Shown: positions 17,280 to 26,079 of the stretch, one piece after another
How positions within the stretch are numbered: position 1 is the first letter of the stretch
Layout: every line of letters begins with the position of its first letter
NCBI GenBank assembly: GCA_019113645.1
Contig: DXGZ01000072.1
Location: 1 to 64,000 of the forward strand
From: Candidatus Mediterraneibacter vanvlietii
Lineage (GTDB): Bacteria; Bacillota; Clostridia; Lachnospirales; Lachnospiraceae
Direction: 5' to 3'
DNA length: 64,000 bases
Made by a program: the position numbers and the translations under genes
The notes under the pieces: generated by a model
What the model was told of the DNA's origin: nothing
Seen by the model: only the letters and a program-made list of their open reading frames with translations
Database searches by the model: none

Positions 17280-18050
17280 GTGGAAAAAGGCATACTGGTG
17301 GTGAGTTTTGGGACGAGTCACCTGGATACAATGAAGAAAACAATCAGCGTGATTGAACAGGAAATCAGTGAGCGTTTTCAGGAATACAGGGTGTACCGTG
17401 CGTTTACGAGCGGGATGATTATACGCAAGCTGAAACGTACGGAAAATCTTGCGGTGGATACGGTACAGGAAGCGCTGAACCGGATGAAAGAGGATGGAAT
17501 CGAAGATGTGATCGTCCAGCCGACGCATATTATCAACGGAGTCGAGTATGACCGCATGATGAAAGAACTGATGGAAAATATGTTCCTGTTCCGGCGGATC
17601 CGCGTGGGGAAACCGCTTCTGAGCAGTGTGGACGACTATAAGAAATCAATCCATGCAGTGATGGCGGAGACTCAGCTGGAGGATGATGAGGTGCTGGTGC
17701 TTATGGGACATGGCACGGACCATCATGCAAACTCGGCATATCCGACGCTGGAATACACGTTCCACGCGCTGGGATATAATCAGGTGCTTGTGGGCACTGT
17801 GGAAAGTTTCCCGGAACTGAAAAACGTGATGGCAAAACTGGAGATATCAGGTAAGAAAAAGGTAGTGCTGATGCCGTTTATGCTGGTGGCGGGGGACCAC
17901 GCCAAGAATGACATGGCAGGCGAAGAAGATTCCTGGAAAAGCGAGCTTGAGGATGCCGGGTACGAAGTACGCGTTATCATGAAAGGACTCGGAGAATTCG
18001 AGGGGATCCGGAAGATATTTACAGAGCATTTGGAGGAAGAAATATGTTAG
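17280..18050 (+). CDS. cbiK: Sirohydrochlorin cobaltochelatase CbiK
   Basis: A 256-residue class II chelatase that inserts Co2+ into sirohydrochlorin, the committed early-cobalt step of the anaerobic B12 route. The N-terminal GILVVSFGTSHLDT and VIVQPTHIINGVEYDRM are typical, as is the metal-binding MGHGTDHHANSAYPTLEY with several histidines. The start is GTG at 17280 behind AAGGAGAAAGAAGGAG. It follows the cobalt transporter, giving import and insertion in one transcript. It overlaps the peroxiredoxin gene by 7 nt. No signal peptide, so a cytosolic form. Confidence 0.95.
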   Translation: MEKGILVVSFGTSHLDTMKKTISVIEQEISERFQEYRVYRAFTSGMIIRKLKRTENLAVDTVQEALNRMKEDGIEDVIVQPTHIINGVEYDRMMKELMENMFLFRRIRVGKPLLSSVDDYKKSIHAVMAETQLEDDEVLVLMGHGTDHHANSAYPTLEYTFHALGYNQVLVGTVESFPELKNVMAKLEISGKKKVVLMPFMLVAGDHAKNDMAGEEDSWKSELEDAGYEVRVIMKGLGEFEGIRKIFTEHLEEEIC

Positions 18051-18496
18051 AGACAGGAGTAAAAGCACCGGCATTTGAGCTGCCGGATCAGAACGGAAAA
18101 GTACACACACTGGAAGAGTACCGGGGAAAGAAAGTGATTCTCTACTTTTATCCGAAGGACAACACACCGGGCTGTACAAAGCAGGCCTGCGGATTCGGCG
18201 AGCTGTATCCGCAGTTTCAGGAGAAAGGCGCTGTCGTGCTGGGCGTGAGCAAGGACAGTGTGGCGTCACATAAGAAATTCGAGGAAAAATACGGCCTGCC
18301 ATTTACCCTTCTCTCAGATCCGGAACTGAACTGCATTCAGGCATATGATGTGTGGAAGGAAAAGAACATGTACGGGAAAAAGACGATGGGTGTTGTGAGG
18401 ACAACCTATCTGATCGATGAGAAAGGCGTGATTGTCAAAGCCTTCGGCAAGGTGAAGGCAGCGGAGAACCCGGCTCAGATGCTGGGTGAACTCTGA
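18044..18496 (+). CDS. bcp: Thiol peroxidase, Bcp/PrxQ family peroxiredoxin
   Basis: A 150-residue cytosolic peroxiredoxin that reduces hydrogen peroxide and organic peroxides with thioredoxin as reductant. The peroxidatic Cys44 lies in NTPGCTKQACGF and the resolving Cys49 is five residues later, the alpha2-type PrxQ arrangement. The catalytic Thr and Arg context (PKDNTPGCT) is intact. It overlaps cbiK by 7 nt and ends 3 nt before cbiD, so it is embedded in the corrin operon. That position suggests protection of oxygen-sensitive Co(I/II) intermediates, but this is inference. Confidence 0.94.
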   Translation: MLETGVKAPAFELPDQNGKVHTLEEYRGKKVILYFYPKDNTPGCTKQACGFGELYPQFQEKGAVVLGVSKDSVASHKKFEEKYGLPFTLLSDPELNCIQAYDVWKEKNMYGKKTMGVVRTTYLIDEKGVIVKAFGKVKAAENPAQMLGEL

Positions 18497-18499
18497 AAA

Positions 18500-19825
18500 A
18501 TGGGATACGATATTGGTACAACACGTTCCGGGCTGCGCCTGGGATTTACGACAGGAAGCTGTGCGGCTGCAGCGGCAAAGGCAGCGGCGCATATGCTTTT
18601 TGCCGGAGAGGAGATCCGTCAGGTATATCTGATGACGCCGAAGGGGATCGGGCTGTACCTTGATGTGGAAGCGATCAGAAGGACTGAAGAGTATGTTGAG
18701 TGTGCAGTGCGTAAATACAGCGGGGATGACCCGGATGTGACAGACGGGCTGCTCGTATTCGCGCGGGTTGAAAAAACAGATACAGAGCCGGAGGAGGGAA
18801 ATTATTTCTGTGAGTCCGGGACTGCGCTGGAAACAGAACCGGAAGAGGAAGAAACATCAGCGGATGTGTCCTCATCCGGCCGGGCAGAGCAGCAGACAGA
18901 ATATGACGCGGGCAGGAGCGGCTGCAGGATTTTCCTTGACGGAGGAACGGGAGTCGGGAGAGTGACCCGCCCGGGGCTGGAACAGCAGGTTGGCCAGGCT
19001 GCGATTAACCGGGTCCCGAGAAAGATGATCGCTGATGCGGTGAGGGAGATCTGCCGCAGACATCATTATGAAGGGGATCTGAAGGTGCTGATTTCCATAC
19101 CCGAAGGAGAGAAGACTGCAGGGAGGACGTTCAATCCGAGACTTGGAATCCAGGGCGGGCTCTCTGTGCTGGGGACGACCGGGATTGTGGAGCCGATGAG
19201 TGAGAAAGCGCTCACAGATACTATCTATCTGGAGATGAAGATGCTAAGAGAGCGCGGATTCTCTTACTGCTATGTTGTGCCGGGAAATTACGGGACGGAT
19301 TTTCTAAGAGATGTTCTGCGCCTTGACCCGGAACAGGCGGTGAAATGCAGCAACTATGTGGGAGAGACAATTGACGATGCCAGACTTCTCGGAATGAAGG
19401 GAATCCTTCTGGCAGGGCATATCGGGAAATTTGTCAAACTGGCGGCAGGAGTTATGAATACCCATTCCAGGCAGGCGGACTGCAGGATGGAGGTGCTGGC
19501 GTCTCATGCAGCCATGGCGGGAGCGGACAGGGAGACTGTGCGCGGGATCATGAGGTGCATCAATACATCGGAGGCGATTGAGATCCTGCGGAAAGATCGG
19601 ATTCTGGAGACTGTGATGCAGTCTGTCATGGAGCGGATCAGGTTCTACCTGGAGAACAGGGCAGGAGAAGAACTGCAGATCGGAGCAGTCGTATTTTCCG
19701 TGGAGGACGGTGTGCTTGGGAAGACGGAGAATGCGGATCTTCTGATTCGCGCGGTGCGCAGTCAGAGGGGAGAACAGTCGTGTGATATTGAGAGAGCGCA
19801 GAAAATGGCTGAGAGAAAGAGATAA
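18500..19825 (+). CDS. cbiD: Cobalt-precorrin-5B (C1)-methyltransferase CbiD
   Basis: A 441-residue enzyme that methylates C-1 of cobalt-precorrin-5B after ring contraction. Family segments: RLGFTTGSCAAAAAKAAA near the N-terminus, GGTGVGRVTRPGL, INRVPRKMI, LGIQGGLSVLGTTGIVEPMS and LLAGHIGKFVKLAAGVMNTHSR. Typical length is about 360-380; the excess is an acidic, Ser/Glu-rich insertion (about residues 94-135, containing LETEPEEEETSADVSSS) between conserved blocks. The start follows bcp by 3 nt; SD is weak (GGTGAACTCTGA), so it is probably coupled to bcp translation. Confidence 0.94.
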   Translation: MGYDIGTTRSGLRLGFTTGSCAAAAAKAAAHMLFAGEEIRQVYLMTPKGIGLYLDVEAIRRTEEYVECAVRKYSGDDPDVTDGLLVFARVEKTDTEPEEGNYFCESGTALETEPEEEETSADVSSSGRAEQQTEYDAGRSGCRIFLDGGTGVGRVTRPGLEQQVGQAAINRVPRKMIADAVREICRRHHYEGDLKVLISIPEGEKTAGRTFNPRLGIQGGLSVLGTTGIVEPMSEKALTDTIYLEMKMLRERGFSYCYVVPGNYGTDFLRDVLRLDPEQAVKCSNYVGETIDDARLLGMKGILLAGHIGKFVKLAAGVMNTHSRQADCRMEVLASHAAMAGADRETVRGIMRCINTSEAIEILRKDRILETVMQSVMERIRFYLENRAGEELQIGAVVFSVEDGVLGKTENADLLIRAVRSQRGEQSCDIERAQKMAERKR

Positions 19826-19842
19826 CAGGAGGAATTACAGAA

Positions 19843-20598
19843 GTGGCAGACGGAAGATTTACAGGAGTGGGAGTGGGGCCGGGAGATCCGGAACTGATGA
19901 CGCTGAAAGCGGTTCGCAGGATACAAAAGTGCGATGTTATCGCAGTACCGGTGTCAGATGTATCCCTTGAGGAGCCACGGTTTGTGAAGGCGGACGGAGC
20001 AGCAGAGAATGAGTGCGGGGGATATGAGGACAGGTGCGTGGCATATCAGATCGCACTGGGGGCATGCCCTGAGATGGCGGAAAAGGACAGGATTTTCCTG
20101 CCCATGCCCATGATCAGGGACAAGGAACAGCTGAAAATGATCCATGACCGGGGAGCCGGGGCAGTAGCGGAACTGCTGGAGAAAGGCCTGGATGTTGTCT
20201 TTCTGACGCTGGGAGACCCGACCGTTTATTCTACCTGTATGTATGTGCATAAAAGACTGAAGCGAGACGGATTCCGGACAGAGATCATTCCGGGAATCCC
20301 CTCTTTCTGTGCGGCGGCTGCACGGCTCGATATTCCGCTTGTGGAGAACCGGCAGGAGCTTCATATCCTGCCTGCATCCTATGAGATCGGTAAGAGCCTT
20401 CAGCTTCCGGGGACAAAAGTGCTTATGAAAGCAGGAAGCAGGATCGGAGAAGTGAAAAGAATCCTGGTGGAGAACGGTATGGAGGCTGAGATGGTGGAAA
20501 ACTGCGGGATGCCGACAGAGCGGCTGTATTATGGAGCTGAGGCGATTCCGGAGCAGGCCGGATATTATTCTCTGCTGGTAGTGAAGGAGGCGAACTGA
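19843..20598 (+). CDS. cbiL: Cobalt-factor II / precorrin-2 C20-methyltransferase CbiL
   Basis: A 251-residue SAM-dependent tetrapyrrole methyltransferase (same fold as CbiF/CbiH). The N-terminal GVGPGDPELMTLKAV is the SAM-binding loop, and LGDPTVYSTCMYVHKRL plus EIIPGIPSFCAAAARLDIPL are the other conserved blocks; the long insert between the first two blocks is typical of C20 enzymes. It methylates C-20 of cobalt-sirohydrochlorin. Start is GTG at 19843 behind a strong AGGAGG at 19827-19832. Gap to cbiD is 17 nt and to cbiF 1 nt. Confidence 0.95.
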   Translation: MADGRFTGVGVGPGDPELMTLKAVRRIQKCDVIAVPVSDVSLEEPRFVKADGAAENECGGYEDRCVAYQIALGACPEMAEKDRIFLPMPMIRDKEQLKMIHDRGAGAVAELLEKGLDVVFLTLGDPTVYSTCMYVHKRLKRDGFRTEIIPGIPSFCAAAARLDIPLVENRQELHILPASYEIGKSLQLPGTKVLMKAGSRIGEVKRILVENGMEAEMVENCGMPTERLYYGAEAIPEQAGYYSLLVVKEAN

Positions 20599-20599
20599 G

Positions 20600-21361
20600 A
20601 TGATTACATTTGTCGGTGCAGGTCCGGGCGCAGAGGATCTGATTACAGTCAGAGGACAGAAACTGATACAGGAGGCGGATATCGTGATCTACGCAGGTTC
20701 TCTTGTGAACCCGGGACTGCTCTCTGAATGCAGGGAGGACTGTCAGATCTACAACAGCGCGAAAATGACGCTGGAGGAAGTAATGGAAGTGATGCTGGAT
20801 GGACAGGAGAAGGGCAGAAAGATTGTCAGGCTCCATACAGGGGATCCCTGTCTCTACGGTGCGATCCGGGAACAGATGGATGAACTGGAGAAGAGAGGCA
20901 TCCCGTATGAGGTGTGTCCGGGTGTGAGCTCTTTCTGCGGGGCTGCTGCTGCCCTGAATGCGGAATACACGCTGCCCGGCGTGTCTCAGTCTGTTGTGAT
21001 TACCCGCATGGCAGGGCGGACGCCGGTGCCGGATCGGGAGTCAATCGCATCCTTTGCCGCCCATCAGGCAACGATGGTCATTTTCTTAAGCACAGGCATG
21101 CTTCGTGAACTGTCCGCTGAACTGATCCGGGGCGGCTATGCGCCGGAGACCCCGGCGGCTGTTGTCTATAAAGCAACCTGGCCGGAGGAAAAGGTGCTCC
21201 GCTGTACAGTGGAGACACTGGCGCAGACCGCAGAGGCGGAAGGCGTGCGCAAGACGGCTTTGATTGTAGTAGGAAATGTGCTGGAGGGAGAGTACGAACG
21301 GTCAAAACTCTACGATCCTTCCTTTACGACAGAGTACAGAGAGGGAAAGAGCAATGAGTAA
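20600..21361 (+). CDS. cbiF: Cobalt-precorrin-4 C11-methyltransferase CbiF
   Basis: A 253-residue methyltransferase for C-11 of cobalt-precorrin-4. It has the SAM loop FVGAGPGAEDLITVRG, VIYAGSLVNP (diagnostic for CbiF/CobM), LHTGDPCLYGAIREQM, PGVSSFCGAAAALNAEYTLP and RMAGRTPVP. Length is normal. The last codons overlap the cbiH start by 8 nt. Confidence 0.95.
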   Translation: MITFVGAGPGAEDLITVRGQKLIQEADIVIYAGSLVNPGLLSECREDCQIYNSAKMTLEEVMEVMLDGQEKGRKIVRLHTGDPCLYGAIREQMDELEKRGIPYEVCPGVSSFCGAAAALNAEYTLPGVSQSVVITRMAGRTPVPDRESIASFAAHQATMVIFLSTGMLRELSAELIRGGYAPETPAAVVYKATWPEEKVLRCTVETLAQTAEAEGVRKTALIVVGNVLEGEYERSKLYDPSFTTEYREGKSNE

Positions 21362-22085
21362 AATCTATGTGACCGGGCTTGGACCCGGAGCAGCGGATCA
21401 GATGACGATAAGGGCACAGAAGGTGCTGGAGCGCTGTCCGGTGATTATCGGGTATACGGTCTATATCGACCTGATACGGGATGAATTTCCGGATAAAACG
21501 TATCTGAGCACACCGATGCGGAAAGAGGCGGACCGGTGCCGTATGGCATTTGCGGAAGCGGAGAAAGGACAGGACGTGGCGATGGTGTGCAGCGGAGATG
21601 CCGGAATCTACGGGATGGCAGGACTGATCTGCGAGATCGGAAGAGACTACCCTGAGATCGGGATTGAGATCGTGCCGGGGATCACGGCGGCATCGGGAGG
21701 GGCTGCTGTCCTGGGAGCTCCGCTGATGCATGATTTTGCAGTGATCAGCTTAAGTGATCTTCTGACTCCGTGGGAGAAGATCGAGCGGCGGCTGGATGCA
21801 GCGGCAGCGGCTGACTTTGTGATCTGTCTGTATAATCCGTCCAGCAGGAAACGGGCGGATTATCTGGAGAGAGCATGTGAGATTGTCCTGAAGCACAAGA
21901 AGAGTGATACGGTATGCGGGATTGTGAGAAATATCGGCAGAGAAGGAGAATCCTGTGAGATCCTCTCTCTCGAACAGCTGCGGGAGAAAAAAGTCGATAT
22001 GTTCACTACAGTATTTATCGGCAATTCCGCTACGATGGAATTAAACGGCAGAATGGTAACACCAAGAGGGTATAGAGATGTCTGA
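21354..22085 (+). CDS. cbiH: Cobalt-precorrin-3 C17-methyltransferase CbiH
   Basis: A 243-residue methyltransferase that methylates C-17 and drives ring contraction in the anaerobic route. Motifs: VTGLGPGAADQMTIRAQ, VIIGYTVYIDLI (typical CobJ/CbiH YxxYxDL), MVCSGDAGIYGMAG, PGITAASGGAAVLGAPLMHDF and LYNPSSRKRADYL. The start at 21354 has family similarity from the first residue and overlaps the cbiF stop; the open frame begins 78 nt earlier but that part is cbiF in another frame. No C-terminal extension or CbiG fusion is present. Confidence 0.95.
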   Translation: MSKIYVTGLGPGAADQMTIRAQKVLERCPVIIGYTVYIDLIRDEFPDKTYLSTPMRKEADRCRMAFAEAEKGQDVAMVCSGDAGIYGMAGLICEIGRDYPEIGIEIVPGITAASGGAAVLGAPLMHDFAVISLSDLLTPWEKIERRLDAAAAADFVICLYNPSSRKRADYLERACEIVLKHKKSDTVCGIVRNIGREGESCEILSLEQLREKKVDMFTTVFIGNSATMELNGRMVTPRGYRDV

Positions 22086-23352
22086 AGTGAAATCGGATAT
22101 GAGACGGAAAGTATTTCTGATCGGGATCGGGATGGGCGGGGATTCATCCATCACGGTTCGGGCAGAAGAAATAATCAGGAAAAGTGACTGTCTGATCGGA
22201 GCGGAGAGAATGCTTGCATGTGCGGCAGCGTCCGGCGGAGCTGACGGGAAAGATGAAATACCGCGGTTTCAGGAATACCGCGCAGATGCGATCCGGAAGT
22301 TTATCGGGGAGCATCCTCAGTACCGGCATATCGCCGTGCTGCTGTCCGGAGATACTGGTTTCTACAGCGGAGCCAAAAAACTGTCGGAGCTCCTGAAAGA
22401 AGAGCATGACCTGGATACAGAACTGATTCCCGGTCTGTCTTCGATTGCGTATCTTGCGGCAAAGATCGGCATATCCTGGGAGAATGCGGAGATTGTAAGC
22501 CTCCACGGACAGGAAGAGAACTTTATCCAGACGGTCAGCAGAAACCGGAAAACATTCTTTCTGCTGGGCGGCAGGAATACCGGAAGACGTTTCCTGGAGC
22601 GGTTCCGGGAATTCGGGATGAGAGATGTGGAAATCTGCATTGGGAAGAACCTCTCCTATCCGGATGAAGAGATCATCAGGGGAAGTGCGGATGAGCTGAA
22701 GGATACGGATGCGGAAGGGCTTTGCGCAGCGTATGTCTTCCATCCGCAGCCGGAGAACTGGACGTCGCCCCATGTGCCGGATAAGGCTTTTATCCGGGGA
22801 GAGGTGCCCATGACAAAAGAGGAGATCCGGGCAGTCAGCATCGCGCAGCTTCAGCTTTCAGAGGAAGCGGTGGTTTATGATGTGGGAGCAGGTACCGGAT
22901 CTGTATCTGTCGAGGCTGCCAGATGCTCTGACCGGATCCGTGTCTATGCGATAGAGAAAAAAACGGCGGCAGTACAGCTGATCCGGAAGAACAGAAAGAA
23001 GTTCAAAGCCGACGGGATCCGCGTTGTGGAGGGCACAGCGCCGGAAGCATTGCAGGAGCTGGAGGCGCCGACCCATGTGTTCATAGGCGGGAGCTCCGGG
23101 AATCTGAAGGAAATCCTGGAATGTGTTCTGGCAAAAAATCCGCAGGTCCGGATTGTGATCAATGCAATCTCTCTGGAGACTTTGGGAGAGGCGATGGACG
23201 CAGCGGAGACCGGGCTTCTGAAAGACCCGCAGATCACTCAGATCAGCGCCGCGCGGTCGAGAAAACTCGGACGTTACCATATGATGACAGGGATGAATCC
23301 TGTCTATATCATTTCATCAGGCGGAGATCTGACGGAAGAGAAGGAGATCTGA
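22078..23352 (+). CDS. cbiET: Fused precorrin-6Y C5,15-methyltransferase (decarboxylating) CbiET
   Basis: A 424-residue fusion. The N-terminal half (about 1-205) is CbiE, a tetrapyrrole methyltransferase with IGIGMGGDSSITVRAEE, LLSGDTGFYSGAKKL and LIPGLSSIAYLAAKIG. The C-terminal half (about 230-424) is CbiT, a Rossmann methyltransferase with VYDVGAGTGSVSVEAAR and IFIGGSSGNL. Together they add methyl groups at C-5 and C-15 and decarboxylate the acetate at C-12. The fusion corresponds to CobL. It overlaps cbiH by 8 nt and ends 4 nt before cbiA. Confidence 0.95.
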   Translation: MSEVKSDMRRKVFLIGIGMGGDSSITVRAEEIIRKSDCLIGAERMLACAAASGGADGKDEIPRFQEYRADAIRKFIGEHPQYRHIAVLLSGDTGFYSGAKKLSELLKEEHDLDTELIPGLSSIAYLAAKIGISWENAEIVSLHGQEENFIQTVSRNRKTFFLLGGRNTGRRFLERFREFGMRDVEICIGKNLSYPDEEIIRGSADELKDTDAEGLCAAYVFHPQPENWTSPHVPDKAFIRGEVPMTKEEIRAVSIAQLQLSEEAVVYDVGAGTGSVSVEAARCSDRIRVYAIEKKTAAVQLIRKNRKKFKADGIRVVEGTAPEALQELEAPTHVFIGGSSGNLKEILECVLAKNPQVRIVINAISLETLGEAMDAAETGLLKDPQITQISAARSRKLGRYHMMTGMNPVYIISSGGDLTEEKEI

Positions 23353-23356
23353 AGCG

Positions 23357-24865
23357 ATGGGGACACCTGGAATTATGATTGCCGCGCCGGCAAGCGGAAG
23401 CGGCAAAACATCTGCTGCGTGCGGACTGATGGCTGCTTTTGGCAGCAGAGGCATTAAAGTCCGCAGCTGCAAATGCGGACCGGATTACATAGATCCCATG
23501 TTTCACCGGGAGGTGCTGGGCGTTGATTCGGAGAATCTGGATCTGTTCTTCTCAAAACCGGAGGAACTGCGGGAATGTTTCCGGCGGCATACCGCGGGAG
23601 CGGATTTTACGGTGGTCGAGGGCGTCATGGGATATTATGACGGAATGGGGCTGGACACGGATCACGGGAGCTCTTATGAAGTGGCGTCAGTGCTCAATCT
23701 TCCGGTGATTCTCGTTGTGCCGTGCAGGGGGGCAGCCCTCTCTCTGGCAGCGTCAGTGCGGGGAATGCTTGCATTCCGGAAAGAGAGCAATATACGGGGC
23801 ATCCTGCTCAACCGCGTATCGGGAATGCTCTATCCCCGGCTGAAGCAGATGCTGGAGTCAGAGCTGAAGCAGGCAGGATATGACATACCGGTTGTGGGAT
23901 ATATGCCGGAGGATGATGCGTTTCGTCTTGAGAGCCGGCACCTCGGGCTGATTACCCCGCAGGAGATCGAAGGGCTGAGGGAGCAGACTGCCCGGGCAGG
24001 GGAGATCCTCACAGAGACAGCGGATCTGGACCTGATACTGCAGATCGCGGAAAAAGGAGCTGCCAGTGGAGAGACGGCGGAAGAAGACAGATCCGAAACC
24101 GGAGACAGACGGCTGAAAGAGGAAGATGGATCTGAAACCGGAGACAGACAGATGAAAGAGAAAACAGGGGGCGGATCCGGGGAAAACTCCAGGGATGCCG
24201 GAGGCAGGCAGGTTTTCGGAACAGGAGAGAATCGGGTTCGGATCGGCATTGCCCGGGATAAGGCGTTTTGCTTTTATTATAAAGATAATCTGGAGCTTCT
24301 GGAGAAGCTGGGATGCGAGCTGGTACCGTTCAGTCCCCTTTCAGATCCCCGGCTGCCGGACGGTTTGAGCGGCCTGATTTTCGGAGGGGGGTATCCGGAG
24401 CTTTACGGAAGAACTCTGGCGGAAAACAAAGGGCTTCTTCAGGAGATACACAGCCTGATTGAAGACGGGATTCCCTGTCTGGCGGAATGCGGGGGATTTA
24501 TGTATCTTCACGAGGAATTGGAAGACAGAGAAGGACAGGTCTGGAAGATGACCGGGAATATAAAGGGCCGCACCTGGCCTGTTGGCAGGCTGGTGCGGTT
24601 CGGGTATGTGAAGATCATGCCGGAAGAAGCGCGGACAGAGGCTGGTTATCTGTTCCCAGGTGAAGAGATCAGAGGTCATGAGTTCCATTACTGGGACAGC
24701 ACGGACAGCGGATCGGACTGCCTGGCGGTAAAGCCGGACGGACGCAGGAGCTGGCAGTGTATCCATATGGATGGAAACCTGTTTGCGGGTTATCCGCATC
24801 TGTATCTTCCCTCGCTTCCTGCATTTGCGGAGCGGTTTGTACGCAGGTGCCGTGAGTGGGGATAA
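23357..24865 (+). CDS. cbiA: Cobyrinate a,c-diamide synthase CbiA
   Basis: A 502-residue two-domain amidotransferase that amidates the a and c side chains with glutamine and ATP. The N-terminal dethiobiotin-synthetase-like domain has the P-loop APASGSGKTSAACGL and CGPDYIDPMFH. The C-terminal class I glutaminase domain has the nucleophile Cys at about residue 378 in LAECGGFMYL and His in GHEFHYW. The linker between them (about residues 236-285) is lengthened by two perfect-length 39-bp tandem repeats (24083-24160). Typical length is about 460. Both active sites look intact. Confidence 0.95.
   Translation: MGTPGIMIAAPASGSGKTSAACGLMAAFGSRGIKVRSCKCGPDYIDPMFHREVLGVDSENLDLFFSKPEELRECFRRHTAGADFTVVEGVMGYYDGMGLDTDHGSSYEVASVLNLPVILVVPCRGAALSLAASVRGMLAFRKESNIRGILLNRVSGMLYPRLKQMLESELKQAGYDIPVVGYMPEDDAFRLESRHLGLITPQEIEGLREQTARAGEILTETADLDLILQIAEKGAASGETAEEDRSETGDRRLKEEDGSETGDRQMKEKTGGGSGENSRDAGGRQVFGTGENRVRIGIARDKAFCFYYKDNLELLEKLGCELVPFSPLSDPRLPDGLSGLIFGGGYPELYGRTLAENKGLLQEIHSLIEDGIPCLAECGGFMYLHEELEDREGQVWKMTGNIKGRTWPVGRLVRFGYVKIMPEEARTEAGYLFPGEEIRGHEFHYWDSTDSGSDCLAVKPDGRRSWQCIHMDGNLFAGYPHLYLPSLPAFAERFVRRCREWG
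24083..24160 (+). repeat. Two 39-bp tandem repeats inside cbiA
   Basis: 24083-24121 and 24122-24160 are direct copies encoding EDRSETGDRRLKE and EDGSETGDRQMKE, with GAAACCGGAGACAGAC shared. They lie in the hydrophilic linker between the two CbiA domains and keep the frame. Confidence 0.85.
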
Positions 24866-24955
24866 AGGCTGTGAAAAAACAGCGGAGGCGGGGATAAATA
24901 CCGCGAAAAACAAGTGCGGTGTGGATAAATACCGAAAATTACCGGGATGGAGGTA
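24861..24955 (+). repeat. Degenerate tandem repeats between cbiA and cobT
   Basis: Three copies with period 31-32 bp start at GATAAA (24861), GATAAATACCG (24893) and GATAAATACCG (24924). The first overlaps the cbiA stop codon. No promoter or terminator is evident, and the last copy abuts the cobT ribosome binding site. Confidence 0.65.
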
Positions 24956-24961
24956 AATAGA

Positions 24962-26020
24962 ATGAAACTGGATGAAGTACTGGAAAAGATAGAGCCGGCT
25001 GACCTCAGAAGCAGGGAGCAGGCTTCCGAACACTGGAAAACGGTCGGAAAACCGCTGAACAGCCTGGGCAAACTGGAGGATGCTGTGACCAGGATCGCCG
25101 GAATGCGCAGAACGAAAGACTACACCCTGAAGAAAAAGGGGCTTGTCATCATGTGCGCGGACAACGGTGTTGTCGCAGAGGGCGTGACTCAGACAGGGCA
25201 GGAGGTCACAGCGATTGTGACGGAAAATTTTACCCGGCGTGCGACGAGCGTGTGCCTGATGGCGGAGACAGCCGGCGTTGACGTATTCCCTGTCGATATC
25301 GGCGTGGCATCAGATGTTCCCGGAGTGACGAAGCCGGAATACAAGGTGATGTATGGAACGAATGATATGCTCAAAGGTCCGGCGATGACAAGAGAGCAGG
25401 CGGAACAGGCGGTTCTTGTCGGATTCCGAATCGCCTCGGAACTGGCGCGGAAAGGGTACGATATTCTGGCTACCGGTGAGATGGGCATTGGAAATACAAC
25501 TACGAGCAGTGCTGTGGTGTCTGTTCTGCTTGGAAAAAATGTGGAAGAAGTGACCGGGCGCGGCGCCGGGCTGAGTTCCGAGGGGCTTGTGAGGAAGATC
25601 GATGTGATCCGCGGAGCCATTGAGAGAAACCAGCCGGATAAAAACGATGTCCTGGATGTGCTCTCCAAAGTAGGGGGGCTTGATATTGCCGGTCTTGCCG
25701 GTGTATTCCTGGGCGGCGCGGCATGCCATATCCCGGTTGTGATCGACGGGTTTATCTCTTCGGTGGCAGCGCTCTGTGCGGCCCGGATGGCGCCTGAGAG
25801 CGCAGACTATATGATGCCTTCCCACCGGTCCGGAGAACCGGCAGGTGGAATGGTGCTCGATGAGCTGGGGCTGTCGCCGTTTATCGAGTGCAACATGTCT
25901 CTGGGAGAAGGAAGCGGCGCAGTGGCTGTGATGCCTCTTCTTGATATGGGGCTTGCAGTGTACCGGGAGATGAGCACATTTGAAGAAATCCATGTGGAGC
26001 AGTATGAGGAGTTCAAGTAG
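24962..26020 (+). CDS. cobT: Nicotinate-nucleotide-dimethylbenzimidazole phosphoribosyltransferase CobT
   Basis: A 352-residue enzyme that makes alpha-ribazole phosphate, the lower-ligand nucleotide, from nicotinate mononucleotide and a base. Conserved segments: GKPLNSLGKLEDAV, IMCADNGVVAEGVTQTGQ, GEMGIGNTTTSSAV, MPSHRSGEPAG and NMSLGEGSGAVAVMPLLD with the catalytic Glu. The start at 24962 follows GATGGAGG at 24945-24952; an in-frame ATG at 24947 overlaps that SD and is rejected. The gap upstream carries tandem repeats. Confidence 0.95.
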   Translation: MKLDEVLEKIEPADLRSREQASEHWKTVGKPLNSLGKLEDAVTRIAGMRRTKDYTLKKKGLVIMCADNGVVAEGVTQTGQEVTAIVTENFTRRATSVCLMAETAGVDVFPVDIGVASDVPGVTKPEYKVMYGTNDMLKGPAMTREQAEQAVLVGFRIASELARKGYDILATGEMGIGNTTTSSAVVSVLLGKNVEEVTGRGAGLSSEGLVRKIDVIRGAIERNQPDKNDVLDVLSKVGGLDIAGLAGVFLGGAACHIPVVIDGFISSVAALCAARMAPESADYMMPSHRSGEPAGGMVLDELGLSPFIECNMSLGEGSGAVAVMPLLDMGLAVYREMSTFEEIHVEQYEEFK

Positions 26021-26079
26021 AGCTGCGGTCGGACGGACCGGAGAGAACGAGAGAAATAAAACGAGGAAGAGGAGTTAAA

